Positions 36,553-46,168 are shown, counted from the stretch's first letter. The stretch is DNA of 64,000 nucleotides from Pseudomonadota bacterium (GCA_018822545.1 JAHJKA010000049.1:1-64000); one strand, 5' to 3'. Notes: generated by a model from the sequence alone, not told the origin. Numbers and translations are program-made.

Positions 36553-37106
36553 GTAAAGAACTATTGTCAGAAATGGCCAGCAAGATGGCCAAAAGCATGG
36601 AAGCCTTTCGTAACGATCTTTCCAAAATCCGGACAGGCCGAGCTTCCTTATCACTTTTTGACGGGGTCAAGGTTGATTCCTACGGGTCCCAGATGCCCCT
36701 AAACCAGGTTGCCACCCTGACCATCCCTGAAAGCCGGATGATCGTCATCCAGCCCTGGGACCCTCAGCTCTTACCTGCCATTGAAAAGGCCATTTTAAAA
36801 TCAAATTTGGGCCTGACCCCGGCAAGCGACGGCAAAATAATCCGCATTTCCGTACCCCAACTCACTGAGGAACGCCGCAAGGACTTGGTCAAGCAGGTAA
36901 AAAAGACCTGCGAGGATTTCCGCATTAATATTCGCAACTGCCGCCGGGATACCCTTGATCATTTCAAGAAGATGAAAAAAGACAAGGAGATCTCCGAAGA
37001 CGACCTCTTTAAATATTCGGATGAGGCCCAGAAGGAAACGGACCGCTTTATCAAGCAGATCGACGATGCTTTGATTGATAAAGAAAAAGAGGTTATGGAG
37101 GTTTAA
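36549..37106 (+). CDS. frr: Ribosome recycling factor
   Basis: The 185-residue protein contains LSKIRTGRASLSLFDGVKVDSYG, near-universal in RRF, and RISVPQLTEERRKDLVKQVKK and RRDTLDHFKKMKKDKEISEDD. It disassembles post-termination ribosomes with EF-G. The ATG overlaps pyrH (ATGA), implying coupling. Confidence 0.98.
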   Translation: MSKELLSEMASKMAKSMEAFRNDLSKIRTGRASLSLFDGVKVDSYGSQMPLNQVATLTIPESRMIVIQPWDPQLLPAIEKAILKSNLGLTPASDGKIIRISVPQLTEERRKDLVKQVKKTCEDFRINIRNCRRDTLDHFKKMKKDKEISEDDLFKYSDEAQKETDRFIKQIDDALIDKEKEVMEV

Positions 37107-37113
37107 ATTTCCT

Positions 37114-37839
37114 TTGCAGCTTGACCCGGATAATCTCCCCAAACATATTGCCATCATCATGGATGGCAACGGGCGCTGGGCTCAGGCCCAGGGACTCATC
37201 CGCCTTATGGGCCACAAGGCAGGGGTCAAGGCCGTTAAAGAGATTGTCGAGGCGGCCCGCGAGCTCGCCATTCCTGTGCTCACCCTCTATGCCTTTTCCA
37301 CGGAAAACTGGAACCGGCCGCACGACGAAGTCTCCGGCCTTATGACGCTTCTGAAAAACTACCTCAAAAGCGAACTTGAGGCCATGCTCAAAAACGACAT
37401 CCAGCTCAGGGCTATTGGCGATCTGCAAAAACTCCCCGCGGATGTCTACGATATCCTCAGCGAAACCATGGAGCGCACCAAGGGTAACAAAGCCCTCATC
37501 CTCAATCTGGCGCTGAACTACGGCGGTCGCAACGAGCTGGTCCATGCCATTAAAGATATCGGCCGCAAGCTGCTCAGCGGCAAAGTGCAGGTAGATGATA
37601 TTTCCGAGGATCTGGTGAATAACCACCTCTACACACGCGGCCTTCCTGACCCGGACCTTCTCATCCGTACCGGTGGCGAAGCCCGGCTTTCAAACTTTTT
37701 ACTCTGGCAGTCTTCCTACTCGGAAATCTATTTCACTGACACGCCGTGGCCTGAGTTCAACAAAGAAAGTCTGAAAAAAGCCATTGCCGATTACCAGCAG
37801 CGCCAGCGGCGTTTCGGCAAAACAGGAGAACAGGTATGA
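37114..37839 (+). CDS. uppS: Isoprenyl transferase (undecaprenyl diphosphate synthase)
   Basis: Family motifs are HIAIIMDGNGRWA (substrate Asp), GHKAGVKAVKEIV, LTLYAFSTENWNRP, LNYGGRNEL and PDPDLLIRTGGEARLSNFLLWQ followed by YSEIYFTDTPWPEF. The protein builds undecaprenyl diphosphate for peptidoglycan and LPS synthesis. The start is ambiguous: no ATG precedes the conserved domain. TTG at 37114 lies 12 bases after GGAGG; TTG at 37075 within the end of frr would add 13 residues. Confidence 0.95.
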   Translation: MQLDPDNLPKHIAIIMDGNGRWAQAQGLIRLMGHKAGVKAVKEIVEAARELAIPVLTLYAFSTENWNRPHDEVSGLMTLLKNYLKSELEAMLKNDIQLRAIGDLQKLPADVYDILSETMERTKGNKALILNLALNYGGRNELVHAIKDIGRKLLSGKVQVDDISEDLVNNHLYTRGLPDPDLLIRTGGEARLSNFLLWQSSYSEIYFTDTPWPEFNKESLKKAIADYQQRQRRFGKTGEQV

Positions 37840-38633
37840 GAACCAGGATCATCACCGGCGTTATTGCCATCTCTTTCTGGTTTTTTCTTCTCTACGCCGG
37901 ATATTACAAACCCTTCTGGCTGGTGATGACCGTGATCGGCCTGCTCAGCTCCTATGAGTTTTTCAGCATGGTCCTGGGTGAACAGGAGAAAAAACTCCTG
38001 CCCCTGGTTGTTCCCCTGGCTGCAATTCCCCTGTACCTTATATTTACTCCCAGCCTCGAGCATCTGGCCGCGGGCATCTTTTTTGCCGCCCTGGCCGGAT
38101 TCCTGCTTACACTGTATTCCTATAAGTCCCTGCCCGAGCCCTTCACCTTTATGGGCAAATATATTTTCGGCGTGGTCTACTGCGGCTTTCTCATGGGTCA
38201 TATTATCCTGCTCATGGGACTCGACAGGGGGGGCTACTGGCTCATAGTACTCACCGCCATTGTCTCGGCCTCAGATAGCGGCGCCTATTTTGTCGGAAAA
38301 TTCCTGGGCAAAACCAAGCTCTGTCCCCATATCAGCCCAGGAAAGACTGTGGCCGGTTTTGTCGGCGGCATCATCTTCGGCACCTTGGGCGGCATGCTGC
38401 TGGCCTTTCTGTTCTTACCGGAAATTTCTCTGGTGAAGATTGCCCTTTGTGGGGCCCTGCTCTCTGCACTGGGTGTGGCCGGCGACCTCACTGAATCAAT
38501 CATTAAAAGGGCCACCGGCACCAAGGACTCAGGAAAACTTCTGCCCGGCCACGGTGGTGTTCTTGACCGCAGTGACTCCATGCTTTTTTGTGCCCCCGCC
38601 TTTTATTATATTCTCACCTTCAACCTGCTTTAA
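37836..38633 (+). CDS. cdsA: Phosphatidate cytidylyltransferase
   Basis: About eight membrane segments and the family signature SGHGGVLDRSDS-type (LLPGHGGVLDRSDSMLF) near the C-terminus, preceded by GDLTESIIKRATGTKDSG and SDSGAYFVGKFLGKTKLCPHISPGKTVAGF. It makes CDP-diacylglycerol for phospholipids. The ATG overlaps the uppS stop by four bases. Confidence 0.96.
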   Translation: MRTRIITGVIAISFWFFLLYAGYYKPFWLVMTVIGLLSSYEFFSMVLGEQEKKLLPLVVPLAAIPLYLIFTPSLEHLAAGIFFAALAGFLLTLYSYKSLPEPFTFMGKYIFGVVYCGFLMGHIILLMGLDRGGYWLIVLTAIVSASDSGAYFVGKFLGKTKLCPHISPGKTVAGFVGGIIFGTLGGMLLAFLFLPEISLVKIALCGALLSALGVAGDLTESIIKRATGTKDSGKLLPGHGGVLDRSDSMLFCAPAFYYILTFNLL

Positions 38634-38645
38634 GTTGTCACAACC

Positions 38646-39866
38646 ATGACTCTCAACATCTCCCTGCTCGGTTCTACAGGCTCCATTGGCACCAATGTCC
38701 TTGATGTGGTACGCCAATACCCAGGCAAATTCCGCATCGTCGGTCTGGCCGCCGGCAATAATGTTGAACGTCTTCGCGATCAGGTTGAGGCCTTTAACCC
38801 GCAACTCGTCTCGGTTGCCACCGAGAAAGGAGCTGCCAAACTCCTTGAGATGCTGGGCCCAAAATGGCGTGATAAAATCGTCCATGGCCGCCAGGGTGCC
38901 ATTGCCGTTGCCACATTGCCTGATGCCACCACGGTGGTCTCTGCCATTGTCGGAGCAGCCGGACTCCTGCCGACCTTAAGCGCTATTGAGGCCGGTAAAC
39001 ATATTGGCCTGGCCAACAAAGAAACCCTGGTCATGGCTGGCGATCTAGTCATGAAGGCGGCCCGCAAGAACAAGGTCAACATCCTGCCCATTGACAGCGA
39101 ACATAATGCCATCTTCCAGGCCCTGGCCGCAGGTCAGCGTCAGGATGTCTTCAAAATTATTCTCACTGCCTCAGGCGGCCCCTTCCGTGAAAAAAGCATG
39201 GAGGAGCTGTGGGACGTATCGCCAGACCAGGCCCTGGCCCACCCAAACTGGGAGATGGGCCGAAAAATATCCATCGATTCTGCAACGTTAATGAATAAAG
39301 GTCTTGAGGTTATTGAGGCCAGCTGGCTCTTTGACATCAAGGTCGAAGATATTGAGGTGGTCATCCACCCCCAGTCCATAGTGCATTCCATGGTGGAATT
39401 TATTGACGGCTCGGTGATTTCGCAGATGGGCGTTCCGGATATGCGTATCCCCATTGCCTACGCCCTCTCCTACCCGGACAGGTTGCGCATCAATCTGCCG
39501 AGGCTCAACCTCATAAAAAACCAGGACTTAAGCTTTCACGCCCCGGACTTTAAAAAATTCCCCGCCCTTAAACTTGCCTACCAGGCCTGTAAGCGTGGCG
39601 GCACCATGCCGGCCGCCCTCAATGCCGCCAATGAGATCGCCGTGGAGGCCTTTCTTAACGGCAAAATTCGTTTTCCGGAGATTGCCCTGGTGGTTGCTGA
39701 AACCCTGGAACGTCATGACCCCAAGGAAATTAAAGATGTCGACACCGTGCTGCAGGCCGATCTTTCAGCCCGTATGCAGGCAGAATCTGTGGTGGAGGCC
39801 TTAGGAATGCGTAGTCGTCAAAAAAGAGGCCTTGATCTTGCCGGTCCTGCGATGCCTGTCGCATAG
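38646..39866 (+). CDS. dxr: 1-deoxy-D-xylulose 5-phosphate reductoisomerase
   Basis: The NADPH site [18 protein letters not shown] opens the protein. [35 protein letters not shown], and [20 protein letters not shown] (metal and substrate binding) follow, then [18 protein letters not shown]. Length 406 is usual. It commits pyruvate/glyceraldehyde 3-phosphate carbon to isoprenoids through methylerythritol phosphate, feeding UppS upstream in the cluster. Confidence 0.98.
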   Translation: MTLNISLLGSTGSIGTNVLDVVRQYPGKFRIVGLAAGNNVERLRDQVEAFNPQLVSVATEKGAAKLLEMLGPKWRDKIVHGRQGAIAVATLPDATTVVSAIVGAAGLLPTLSAIEAGKHIGLANKETLVMAGDLVMKAARKNKVNILPIDSEHNAIFQALAAGQRQDVFKIILTASGGPFREKSMEELWDVSPDQALAHPNWEMGRKISIDSATLMNKGLEVIEASWLFDIKVEDIEVVIHPQSIVHSMVEFIDGSVISQMGVPDMRIPIAYALSYPDRLRINLPRLNLIKNQDLSFHAPDFKKFPALKLAYQACKRGGTMPAALNAANEIAVEAFLNGKIRFPEIALVVAETLERHDPKEIKDVDTVLQADLSARMQAESVVEALGMRSRQKRGLDLAGPAMPVA

Positions 39867-39923
39867 CACGTAGAAAGTGACAGCAACACTCTGATACGGC
39901 CACCACATAATTTAACTACGCCA

Positions 39924-39951
39924 AGAATAGGTGGAACTCCACACCCATTCT
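39924..39951 (+). terminator. Weak candidate hairpin between dxr and rseP
   Basis: AGAAT/ATTCT flank an inner GGTGG/CCAC pairing around AACT, followed within seven bases by CTCTTTT. The stem is interrupted; it may attenuate rather than stop transcription. Confidence 0.25.
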
Positions 39952-40005
39952 GGCCTCTTTTAAACTATAACCAACCCTTTTCAATTAAACATACGTGTAT
40001 CCCTT

Positions 40006-41079
40006 ATGACCACTGCCTTTGCCTTTATCTTAGTTCTCGGAATCCTTATTTTCGTCCATGAATTCGGCCATTTCATTGTCGCCAAACTCTTCAATGTCAA
40101 AGTTCTGAAATTCTCCCTGGGCTTTGGCCCCAAAATGGTCGGCAAGACAATAGGTGATACCGAATATGTGGTAAGCGCCTTCCCCTTAGGGGGTTTTGTC
40201 AAAATGACCGGCGAAAATCTTGATGAAGAGGTGGCTCCCCTTGATGAGGCGCGCGCTTTCTCCCACAAGCCGGTATGGCAGCGTTTCTGTATTGTTTTTG
40301 CCGGACCTGCTTCCAATCTTCTCTTTACCGTTTTTCTGCTCAGCACCATCTTCATGGTGGTCGGCCTGCCCATCCTCCAACCGTCCAGCATGATCGGCGA
40401 GGTCACCACAGACGGGGCCGGCGCCCGGGCCGGTCTAATGACCGGAGACATCGTCACCCAGATCGATAGCCAGGAAATCAGCGACTGGTCTGAGGTCTAT
40501 TATATAGTCACCGAGTCGGCAGGAAAAACCCTCAAGATTACCGTGGAGAGAAAGGGCGAAATCATTACGGTGGAAGCCACCCCTGAAGAGACGGACATCA
40601 AAAACGAGTTTGGTGAAGTCACCGGCCAAGGCTATCGCCTCGGAATTGCCCGGGACATGAGCGTCGAGTTCGAACCGGCTTCAATCAGCGCGTCTGTCGC
40701 CGCTGGTTTCAATCAAACCGTGGAAATGACACGTAAAACTCTGCTTGGTGTCTGGAAGATGCTGCAGCGTAACATCCCGGCTTCTGAAATCGGCGGCCCC
40801 ATCCTCATTGCCCAGATTGCCGGTAAACAACTGCAATCAGGCTGGCTTGATTTCCTTTATTTCATGGGCTTTTTGAGCGTTAATTTGGGCATCTTGAATC
40901 TCCTGCCCATCCCGGTTTTGGATGGCGGCCACCTTGTCTTTTTCACCATGGAAGCAGTGCGCCGTAAACCACTCACCCGTGCCCTCCAGGAAAAAATGCA
41001 GCTTGTCGGCATTGTCCTTCTGGTCAGCCTCATGGTCTTTGCTTTTTACAATGATATTCTCCGCATAATCACTGCCTAA
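40006..41079 (+). CDS. rseP: Site-2 intramembrane zinc metalloprotease
   Basis: The zinc motif HEFGH lies in the first membrane segment (FVHEFGHFIVAKLFNV). The FSLGFGPKMVG strand follows. A single PDZ domain near 125-195 contains DGAGARAGLMTGDIVTQIDSQEI, and the LDG motif is NLLPIPVLDGGHLVFF. The protein has 357 residues; E. coli RseP has 450 and two PDZ domains, so this is the single-PDZ form. It cleaves membrane-embedded anti-sigma factors or signal peptide remnants. No ribosome binding site is obvious before the ATG. Confidence 0.96.
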   Translation: MTTAFAFILVLGILIFVHEFGHFIVAKLFNVKVLKFSLGFGPKMVGKTIGDTEYVVSAFPLGGFVKMTGENLDEEVAPLDEARAFSHKPVWQRFCIVFAGPASNLLFTVFLLSTIFMVVGLPILQPSSMIGEVTTDGAGARAGLMTGDIVTQIDSQEISDWSEVYYIVTESAGKTLKITVERKGEIITVEATPEETDIKNEFGEVTGQGYRLGIARDMSVEFEPASISASVAAGFNQTVEMTRKTLLGVWKMLQRNIPASEIGGPILIAQIAGKQLQSGWLDFLYFMGFLSVNLGILNLLPIPVLDGGHLVFFTMEAVRRKPLTRALQEKMQLVGIVLLVSLMVFAFYNDILRIITA

Positions 41080-41081
41080 TC

Positions 41082-41822
41082 ATGGCCCATGTGCAGAGAA
41101 ATATCAGTTGGAGTCCACCGCTGATCCTGGCCATTGACAACTCCACCATGTACGGCAATGTCGCCCTGACCTCAGCGGACGGCCTTCTGGCCGAGCATAC
41201 CCTGCTGTCGCGCCTCACCCACTCAAAGAGACTCCTGACCTCCCTGGAAAACATCCTCCAGGAAAGCGATCTTGACTGGCACCAGCTCGACGCCCTTGCC
41301 GTCTGCCTCGGGCCGGGAAGCTTTACCGGCCTGCGTATTGGTCTAGCCACCATCAAGGGTATTGCCATGGCCACCGGCCTGCCGCTTATCGGCATCAGCA
41401 GCCTGGACGGTCTGGCCAGCCAACTGCCCTTTGCCAAGCAGCAGATCTGCACCATCCTCGATGCCCGCAAGCATGAAATTTATGCCGCCTTTTATGAGAG
41501 CAACGACAGCGGCGAGGTGGAGCGAACCAGCGATTATCTCGTCATGGAACCTGAGGAGCTTATCGCCGCCATCGACTGCCCCACCATCTTTGTTGGCGAT
41601 GGCGTCAACGTCTATGCCGATTTACTCAAAGAAAGCTTAGGCGCACGAGCCCTCTTTGCCCCAGAGCACATTATCTTTCCTAGGGCCGCCACCATCGGCA
41701 AACTGGCCCTCACCCAGTATCAGCAAAAGCAATTTCTTGATCCAGCCTCTGCTGTCCCCCTCTATATCCGCGCCTCAGATGCTGAAATACAGCTCAAGAA
41801 AAAACGGAGCACCGCCACATAA
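41082..41822 (+). CDS. tsaB: tRNA threonylcarbamoyladenosine biosynthesis protein TsaB
   Basis: ILAIDNSTMYGNVAL at the N-terminus, and LAVCLGPGSFTGLRIGLATIKGIA with LPLIGISSLDGLA, are typical of TsaB (YeaZ), an ASKHA-fold partner of TsaD. It is required for the t6A37 modification of ANN-decoding tRNAs. The 246-residue length is normal. The gene begins two bases after the rseP stop. Confidence 0.93.
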   Translation: MAHVQRNISWSPPLILAIDNSTMYGNVALTSADGLLAEHTLLSRLTHSKRLLTSLENILQESDLDWHQLDALAVCLGPGSFTGLRIGLATIKGIAMATGLPLIGISSLDGLASQLPFAKQQICTILDARKHEIYAAFYESNDSGEVERTSDYLVMEPEELIAAIDCPTIFVGDGVNVYADLLKESLGARALFAPEHIIFPRAATIGKLALTQYQQKQFLDPASAVPLYIRASDAEIQLKKKRSTAT

Positions 41823-41933
41823 CGTCAACCCGGCAACTCCTTACCCTCTCCTGAAGCTCCATACCTGAGACAACACAAACTCACCAAGTCACAATTCCTT
41901 ATCACAAAAAGGTTAGGATGCCGATCAAAGGAA

Positions 41934-41961
41934 TTGACATCAAGTATTATTTCAGTATGTT
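41934..41961 (+). promoter_or_regulatory. Candidate sigma-70 promoter before the lipase-like gene
   Basis: TTGACA (41934-41939), 16 bases, TATGTT (41956-41961). The -35 is perfect and the -10 has four of six matches. The gene start is 85 bases downstream. Confidence 0.4.
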
Positions 41962-42045
41962 ATAAATCATTCGACCATAAATAATAGTCAGGAAACAGCA
42001 CAGTGGGGAGACAAAGTCATCGCAAAGAATACGACCGCTCGAGCT

Positions 42046-42813
42046 ATGAAACGAAGACGATTTTTCGCCCATGGAATTTCTTTCTGTAAAAACATGAAAC
42101 TCATCTTATTTTTTTTACTGATCGTGTTTCCTGTCCATGCTCAAGCTGCCTGCGTTATTCTGCTGCATGGCCTGGCACGCACAGACAGCTCCATGAAAAA
42201 GCTTGAAAGTGAACTTCTGAAAGAAAATTTCAGGCCAATTAACGTTAAATACCCCTCCCGAGAGGACGCAATCGAGGTCCTTGCTGAAGAGACTATTCCC
42301 CCGGCCTTAGCACAATGCTCGCCAGAGGAAGAAGTCAACTTTGTCACCCACTCCATGGGGGGCATTCTGGTTCGCCAATACTTGTCACAGCACGAGATTA
42401 CCAATCTTAATCATGTTGTTATGCTCGGCCCTCCCAACAAGGGCAGCGAAGTTGTCGACAAACTAGGCGACTTTCCAGGTTTTCATTTCTTAAATGGCGA
42501 CGCCGGTATGCAATTGGGTACTGGAGAAATGAGTGTTCCCAACAAACTAGGCAAGGCCAATTTTGATGTTGGTATCATTGCCGGGACCAGAAGCATCAAC
42601 CTGATTTTGTCCATGCTCATTCCGAGCACCGATGACGGGAAAATATCCATTGAACGCACTAAACTTGAAGGCATGCATGACCATCTTGAAATGCCCGTTA
42701 CCCACCCCTTTATGATGAAAAATGATGACGTCATCGCCCAGGTCATCTATTACTTAAAAAACGGCACTTTCAAACGCGACAACAACCACATCCAGTCAAA
42801 CACCCACGACTAG
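42046..42813 (+). CDS. Exported alpha/beta hydrolase, lipase/esterase-like
   Basis: A signal peptide ends near HAQA (KLILFFLLIVFPVHAQA). The mature domain opens with CVILLHGLARTDSSM (oxyanion region). It has the nucleophile elbow VNFVTHSMGGILVRQYL, with Ser in HSMGG, then MLGPPNKGSEVVD, which is typical of the lipase/PGAP1-like group. A late His (MHDHLEMPVTHPF) likely completes the triad. The start could be the ATG at 42046 or at 42094 (MKLILFF). The substrate is unknown; it may be a lipid or ester in the periplasm. Confidence 0.8.
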   Translation: MKRRRFFAHGISFCKNMKLILFFLLIVFPVHAQAACVILLHGLARTDSSMKKLESELLKENFRPINVKYPSREDAIEVLAEETIPPALAQCSPEEEVNFVTHSMGGILVRQYLSQHEITNLNHVVMLGPPNKGSEVVDKLGDFPGFHFLNGDAGMQLGTGEMSVPNKLGKANFDVGIIAGTRSINLILSMLIPSTDDGKISIERTKLEGMHDHLEMPVTHPFMMKNDDVIAQVIYYLKNGTFKRDNNHIQSNTHD

Positions 42814-42960
42814 AACCTGCTCTTTGTAAAGTGCCTGCGCCGACACCACTTGAGCGGTGGACATTGTTGTCATAAAGAGCGTATTTTAAAGTACAATTCA
42901 TTTCGACACCTCATAGTGTTGATGATCCCAGCTTGGATAAGATAAACAAGGAGGTTTGGC

Positions 42961-43536
42961 GTGGTAAAGGCTTTTGCTGATTTTAACGGTCTCGAGATAT
43001 TCTTTCTGATATGTGCCATTATTGGCGGCTTCTTTGTATTGTTCAAACTCGTCATGCAATTTATTGGCGGTGATGCTGATACAGATGGTGGTCTATCCGG
43101 CGACCTTGATACCGAGCACGTGGATTCTGACGTGGGTTTCCGCTTACTCTCCATGCATGGACTCTCAGCCTTTTTTATGATGTTCGGCCTGGTAGGACTT
43201 GCCTTTTACCGCCAAAGCCAGGTTGGGGTCATCATCTCCATAGTCGGCGCGCTGACAGCCGGCATGCTCGCGGTGTGGGTCATCGGCAAACTCTTCCAAG
43301 GGGCGACACGCCTGCAGTCAAGCGGCACCCTGAAGACTGCTGATGCGGTGGGAAGCACCGGTACTGTATATCTGACCATCCCGGCCAAAGGAACAGGCAT
43401 GGTCAGTCTCAACTTTCGCAACAGACTTCGTGAATTTGATGCCACTGAAAGAAATGGAGCCGAGGTGGCCACGGGCACGCCTGTCCGGGTTGTTGATGTG
43501 AAGGCTAATATCTTGGTCGTGGAAATTATTAACTAA
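42961..43536 (+). CDS. NfeD-like membrane protein with C-terminal OB-fold domain
   Basis: GTG at 42961 follows GGAGG by five bases. Three to four membrane segments are visible (about 12-36, 65-83, 87-108). The C-terminal 75 residues (AVGSTGTVYLTIPAKGTGMVSLNFR, GTPVRVVDVKANILVVE) resemble the NfeD OB domain of the YqiJ/DUF1449 type. It lies 96 bases before the flotillin gene; NfeD and flotillin pairs act together in membrane microdomains. Confidence 0.75.
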   Translation: MVKAFADFNGLEIFFLICAIIGGFFVLFKLVMQFIGGDADTDGGLSGDLDTEHVDSDVGFRLLSMHGLSAFFMMFGLVGLAFYRQSQVGVIISIVGALTAGMLAVWVIGKLFQGATRLQSSGTLKTADAVGSTGTVYLTIPAKGTGMVSLNFRNRLREFDATERNGAEVATGTPVRVVDVKANILVVEIIN

Positions 43537-43632
43537 AGCTGAGTTGAGCAGCTTGTCTGCTCAAACGAAACTTGTACCCCTCAAGGGTACTGAAAAGAGT
43601 GCCCTTGTGGTATAAAAAAGGAGTAGTCATTC

Positions 43633-45198
43633 ATGTTTGATTTTTGGATTCTTCCCATTGCCGCCTTTCTTATCCTGGCAATAACGACAATCTCGTTTCT
43701 GGCATCTCGATATAAGCGTTGTCCATCCGACAAGATTCTGGTGGTCTACGGTAAGGTTGGTGCTGGCCAATCGGCAAATTGTATCCATGGTGGCGGCGCC
43801 TTGATCTGGCCGCTCATCCAGGATTATGCCTACATCAGCCTGACCCCGATCACCATCAGCATTCCCCTCCAAAAAGCCCTTTCCTTGCAGAATATCCGCA
43901 TTAACGTTCCTTCGACGTTCACAGTGGGTATCAGTACGGAACCCGAGGTCATGACCTCCGCTGCCGAGCGCTTGCTCCACCTGTCGCAAAATGAAATTGA
44001 AGAGATGGCCAAGGAGATTATCTTTGGACAATTGCGCCTTACTGTGGCTTCGCTCACCATCGAGCAGATTAATCAGGACCGCGAAAGTTTTCTTGAATCA
44101 GTACGCAAAAATGTGTCGCCTGAGCTCAATAAAATCGGTCTGTTTCTGATCAACGTTAACATTACCGATATCACGGATGAGTCAGGCTATATTGATTCCA
44201 TTGGTAAAAAAGCAGCCTCCGAGGCAATTAACCAGGCCAAGGTTGATGTGGCCGAACAAGAGAAGCTAGGCGCCATTGGTGAGGCCGTGGCCACCAAGGA
44301 AAAAGATGTCCGGGTGGCCGAGAACGTGGCCCAGGGTGAAAAAGGTAAGAAAAAGGCAGAGGCTGACCAGCGCATCTATGTGCAACAGCAGGAAGCAGAA
44401 GCCACCATCGGTGAGGCAGCTGCCAACCGTGAACAGGATATCAAGGTTGCTGAAAATGTCGCGGAGTCGGCAAAGGGTCAGAAAAAGGCCGAGGCTGATC
44501 GCCGTATCGTTGTCCAACAACAGGAAGCCCAGGCGGTGGATGGAGAAAACCGCGCCAAGGCTGATATCGCCGATGCCAATGCGGAACTGACCGTCAAACA
44601 GGCCGCCGCCCTCCAACGAGGTGAAGTAGCGCGACGCGAGGCTGAGGTTGAAATCCAGAAAGCACAATACAAGGCTGAACAGGAACGGCTCAACGCCGAA
44701 GAAATTGTCCGCCAGGAAATCGATAAGCGAAAAATTGAAATTGCCGCTGAAGCCGAAGCCGAAAAAACCCGGCGCGAGGCCAAAGGCCAGGCCGATGGTA
44801 TCCTTCTCAAATATCAGGCCGAGGCCGAGGGTATTCGCAAGGTCCTTGAAAGTAAGGCCGCTGGTTATCTGAGCCTGGTCAAGGGCTGCAACGGCGATGC
44901 AAAAGCTGTGGCCACCCTGCTCATGACCGAGAAAATCGAACACATAGTCCAAATGCAGGTGGAGGCCATCCGCAACATCAAGATCGACAAGATCACGGTG
45001 TGGGACTCTGCCGGTGGTGATAAAGACGGCACAACAACCTCGAATTTTCTTTCCGGGTTGATTAAAAGCCTCCCACCTCTGCATGATGTAGCCGGCATGG
45101 CAGGCATCGAACTTCCTAAATATCTCGGTGAAATTTCTCCGGACAAGGTGGAGAAGATAGTTCCTCAAGAGGAAACTGCTTCCAGCGAAAAAGCTTAG
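43633..45198 (+). CDS. Flotillin-like SPFH-domain protein
   Basis: An N-terminal membrane segment (about 5-24) is followed by the SPFH (band 7) domain (residues of about 30-200; KILVVYGKVG, TITISIPLQKALSL, DITDESGYIDSIG). A long Ala/Glu/Lys-rich coiled coil (about 200-420) contains a 44-residue tandem duplication (see the repeat entry). A C-terminal oligomerisation region follows. The YqiK/flotillin family scaffolds membrane microdomains. Context with the NfeD-like gene supports this. The transcript ends at the hairpin at 45238. Confidence 0.9.
   Translation: MFDFWILPIAAFLILAITTISFLASRYKRCPSDKILVVYGKVGAGQSANCIHGGGALIWPLIQDYAYISLTPITISIPLQKALSLQNIRINVPSTFTVGISTEPEVMTSAAERLLHLSQNEIEEMAKEIIFGQLRLTVASLTIEQINQDRESFLESVRKNVSPELNKIGLFLINVNITDITDESGYIDSIGKKAASEAINQAKVDVAEQEKLGAIGEAVATKEKDVRVAENVAQGEKGKKKAEADQRIYVQQQEAEATIGEAAANREQDIKVAENVAESAKGQKKAEADRRIVVQQQEAQAVDGENRAKADIADANAELTVKQAAALQRGEVARREAEVEIQKAQYKAEQERLNAEEIVRQEIDKRKIEIAAEAEAEKTRREAKGQADGILLKYQAEAEGIRKVLESKAAGYLSLVKGCNGDAKAVATLLMTEKIEHIVQMQVEAIRNIKIDKITVWDSAGGDKDGTTTSNFLSGLIKSLPPLHDVAGMAGIELPKYLGEISPDKVEKIVPQEETASSEKA
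44278..44541 (+). repeat. Two tandem 132-base units in the flotillin coiled coil
   Basis: Units 44278-44409 and 44410-44541 encode paired 44-residue segments beginning GEAVATKEKDVRVAENVA and GEAAANREQDIKVAENVA and ending QQQEAEATI and QQQEAQAVD. The copies are diverged, so the duplication is old; it lengthens the coiled coil by about six nanometres if fully helical. Confidence 0.8.
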
Positions 45199-45237
45199 AC
45201 TGCTGTCACACCTCTTCTACGCTTGCTGGCAGATAAG

Positions 45238-45286
45238 AAAAAGGGCGCAATTTTTTATTAATTTAAAAAATCAGCGCCCTTTTTTT
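45238..45286 (+). terminator. Intrinsic terminator after the flotillin gene
   Basis: AAAGGGCGC pairs with GCGCCCTTT around an AT-rich centre that can itself pair (ATTTTTT with AAAAAAT-like), and the arm runs into a T-tract. As the arms are A-rich and T-rich, the element may work in both directions, also ending the convergent K+ channel transcript. Confidence 0.75.
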
Positions 45287-45331
45287 ATCTGCGAATCACT
45301 CAATTTCACCCTGCCCTGTCAGGACCGCACA

Positions 45332-46168
45332 TCAGGAAGGAGGATCAAGTTTGGCCGCGCAACGCCGGCAGTAGCGGGCATCGGCACCATGCTCTTCAGC
45401 ACCACATTGCTTACAGGATAAGACTTGGCCCGAGGGAGTAAGACTGTTTGCCGCCCGCCCCATCTCCACCGTCACAATGCCGGTGGGCACGGCAATAATC
45501 CCGTAACCAAAGATCATAATCACCGAGGCCAGGGCCTGGCCAAGACTGGTGGTGGGCGAGATATCGCCATAGCCCACGGTGGTCAGCGTCACAATGGCCC
45601 AGTAAATACTGCGCGGAATACTGGTAAAACCACTGGCGGCCGATTCAATGACATACATCAACGACCCAAAAATAATAACCAGGCTGAGGATGGCATAAAG
45701 AAAGACAAAGATCTTTACCCGGCTGGCGCGCAAGGCCCGCATCAGCATATTGGCCTCGTCAAGAAACTTAACCAGCTTGAGAACACGAAAGACCCGCAGC
45801 ACCCGGAGTACCCGGATAACAAGCAGATACTGACCGCCAGGAAACAACAGGCTGAGATAGGTGGGCAGGATGGCCAACAGATCCACCACGCCAAAAAAGC
45901 TGGTCACATAGCCGAGAGGACGACCGGCACAATAGAGCCTGAGGAGATATTCCACGGTAAAGGCCAGGGTGAAAAACCATTCAAGGAAATAAAGGATAGA
46001 GCCATACTGGCTGGCAATGGAACTGACGCTGTCAAGCATCACCGCAATGACGCTGAGCTTGATAAAGATGATGAGCCCCACATCAAAGAGCTTACCCATG
46101 GGGGTATCGGCCTCAAAAATCATCCGGGCCAGACGGTCTTTAAAGTTACCGCCGTTTTCGTTACCCAT
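45332..46168 (-). CDS. Voltage-gated potassium channel (Kv-like) with C-terminal zinc ribbon
   Basis: Six membrane segments are visible. S4 has regularly spaced arginines (IRVLRVLRVFRVLKLVKF near 118-136) and the pore loop has the K+ filter TTVGYGD. The C-terminal tail after S6 (EMGRAANSL) ends in a small zinc-ribbon-like module with CKQC and CRRC pairs, residues of about 250-270. There is no cyclic-nucleotide or RCK domain. It is expected to act as a tetrameric membrane K+ channel. It is convergent with the flotillin gene. Confidence 0.88.
   Translation of the reverse strand: MGNENGGNFKDRLARMIFEADTPMGKLFDVGLIIFIKLSVIAVMLDSVSSIASQYGSILYFLEWFFTLAFTVEYLLRLYCAGRPLGYVTSFFGVVDLLAILPTYLSLLFPGGQYLLVIRVLRVLRVFRVLKLVKFLDEANMLMRALRASRVKIFVFLYAILSLVIIFGSLMYVIESAASGFTSIPRSIYWAIVTLTTVGYGDISPTTSLGQALASVIMIFGYGIIAVPTGIVTVEMGRAANSLTPSGQVLSCKQCGAEEHGADARYCRRCAAKLDPPS

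Noticed and set aside
44266-45168. A 300-codon minus-strand frame
   Set aside because: It is antisense to the repetitive flotillin coiled coil; GC-biased third positions and repeats keep the reverse frame open.
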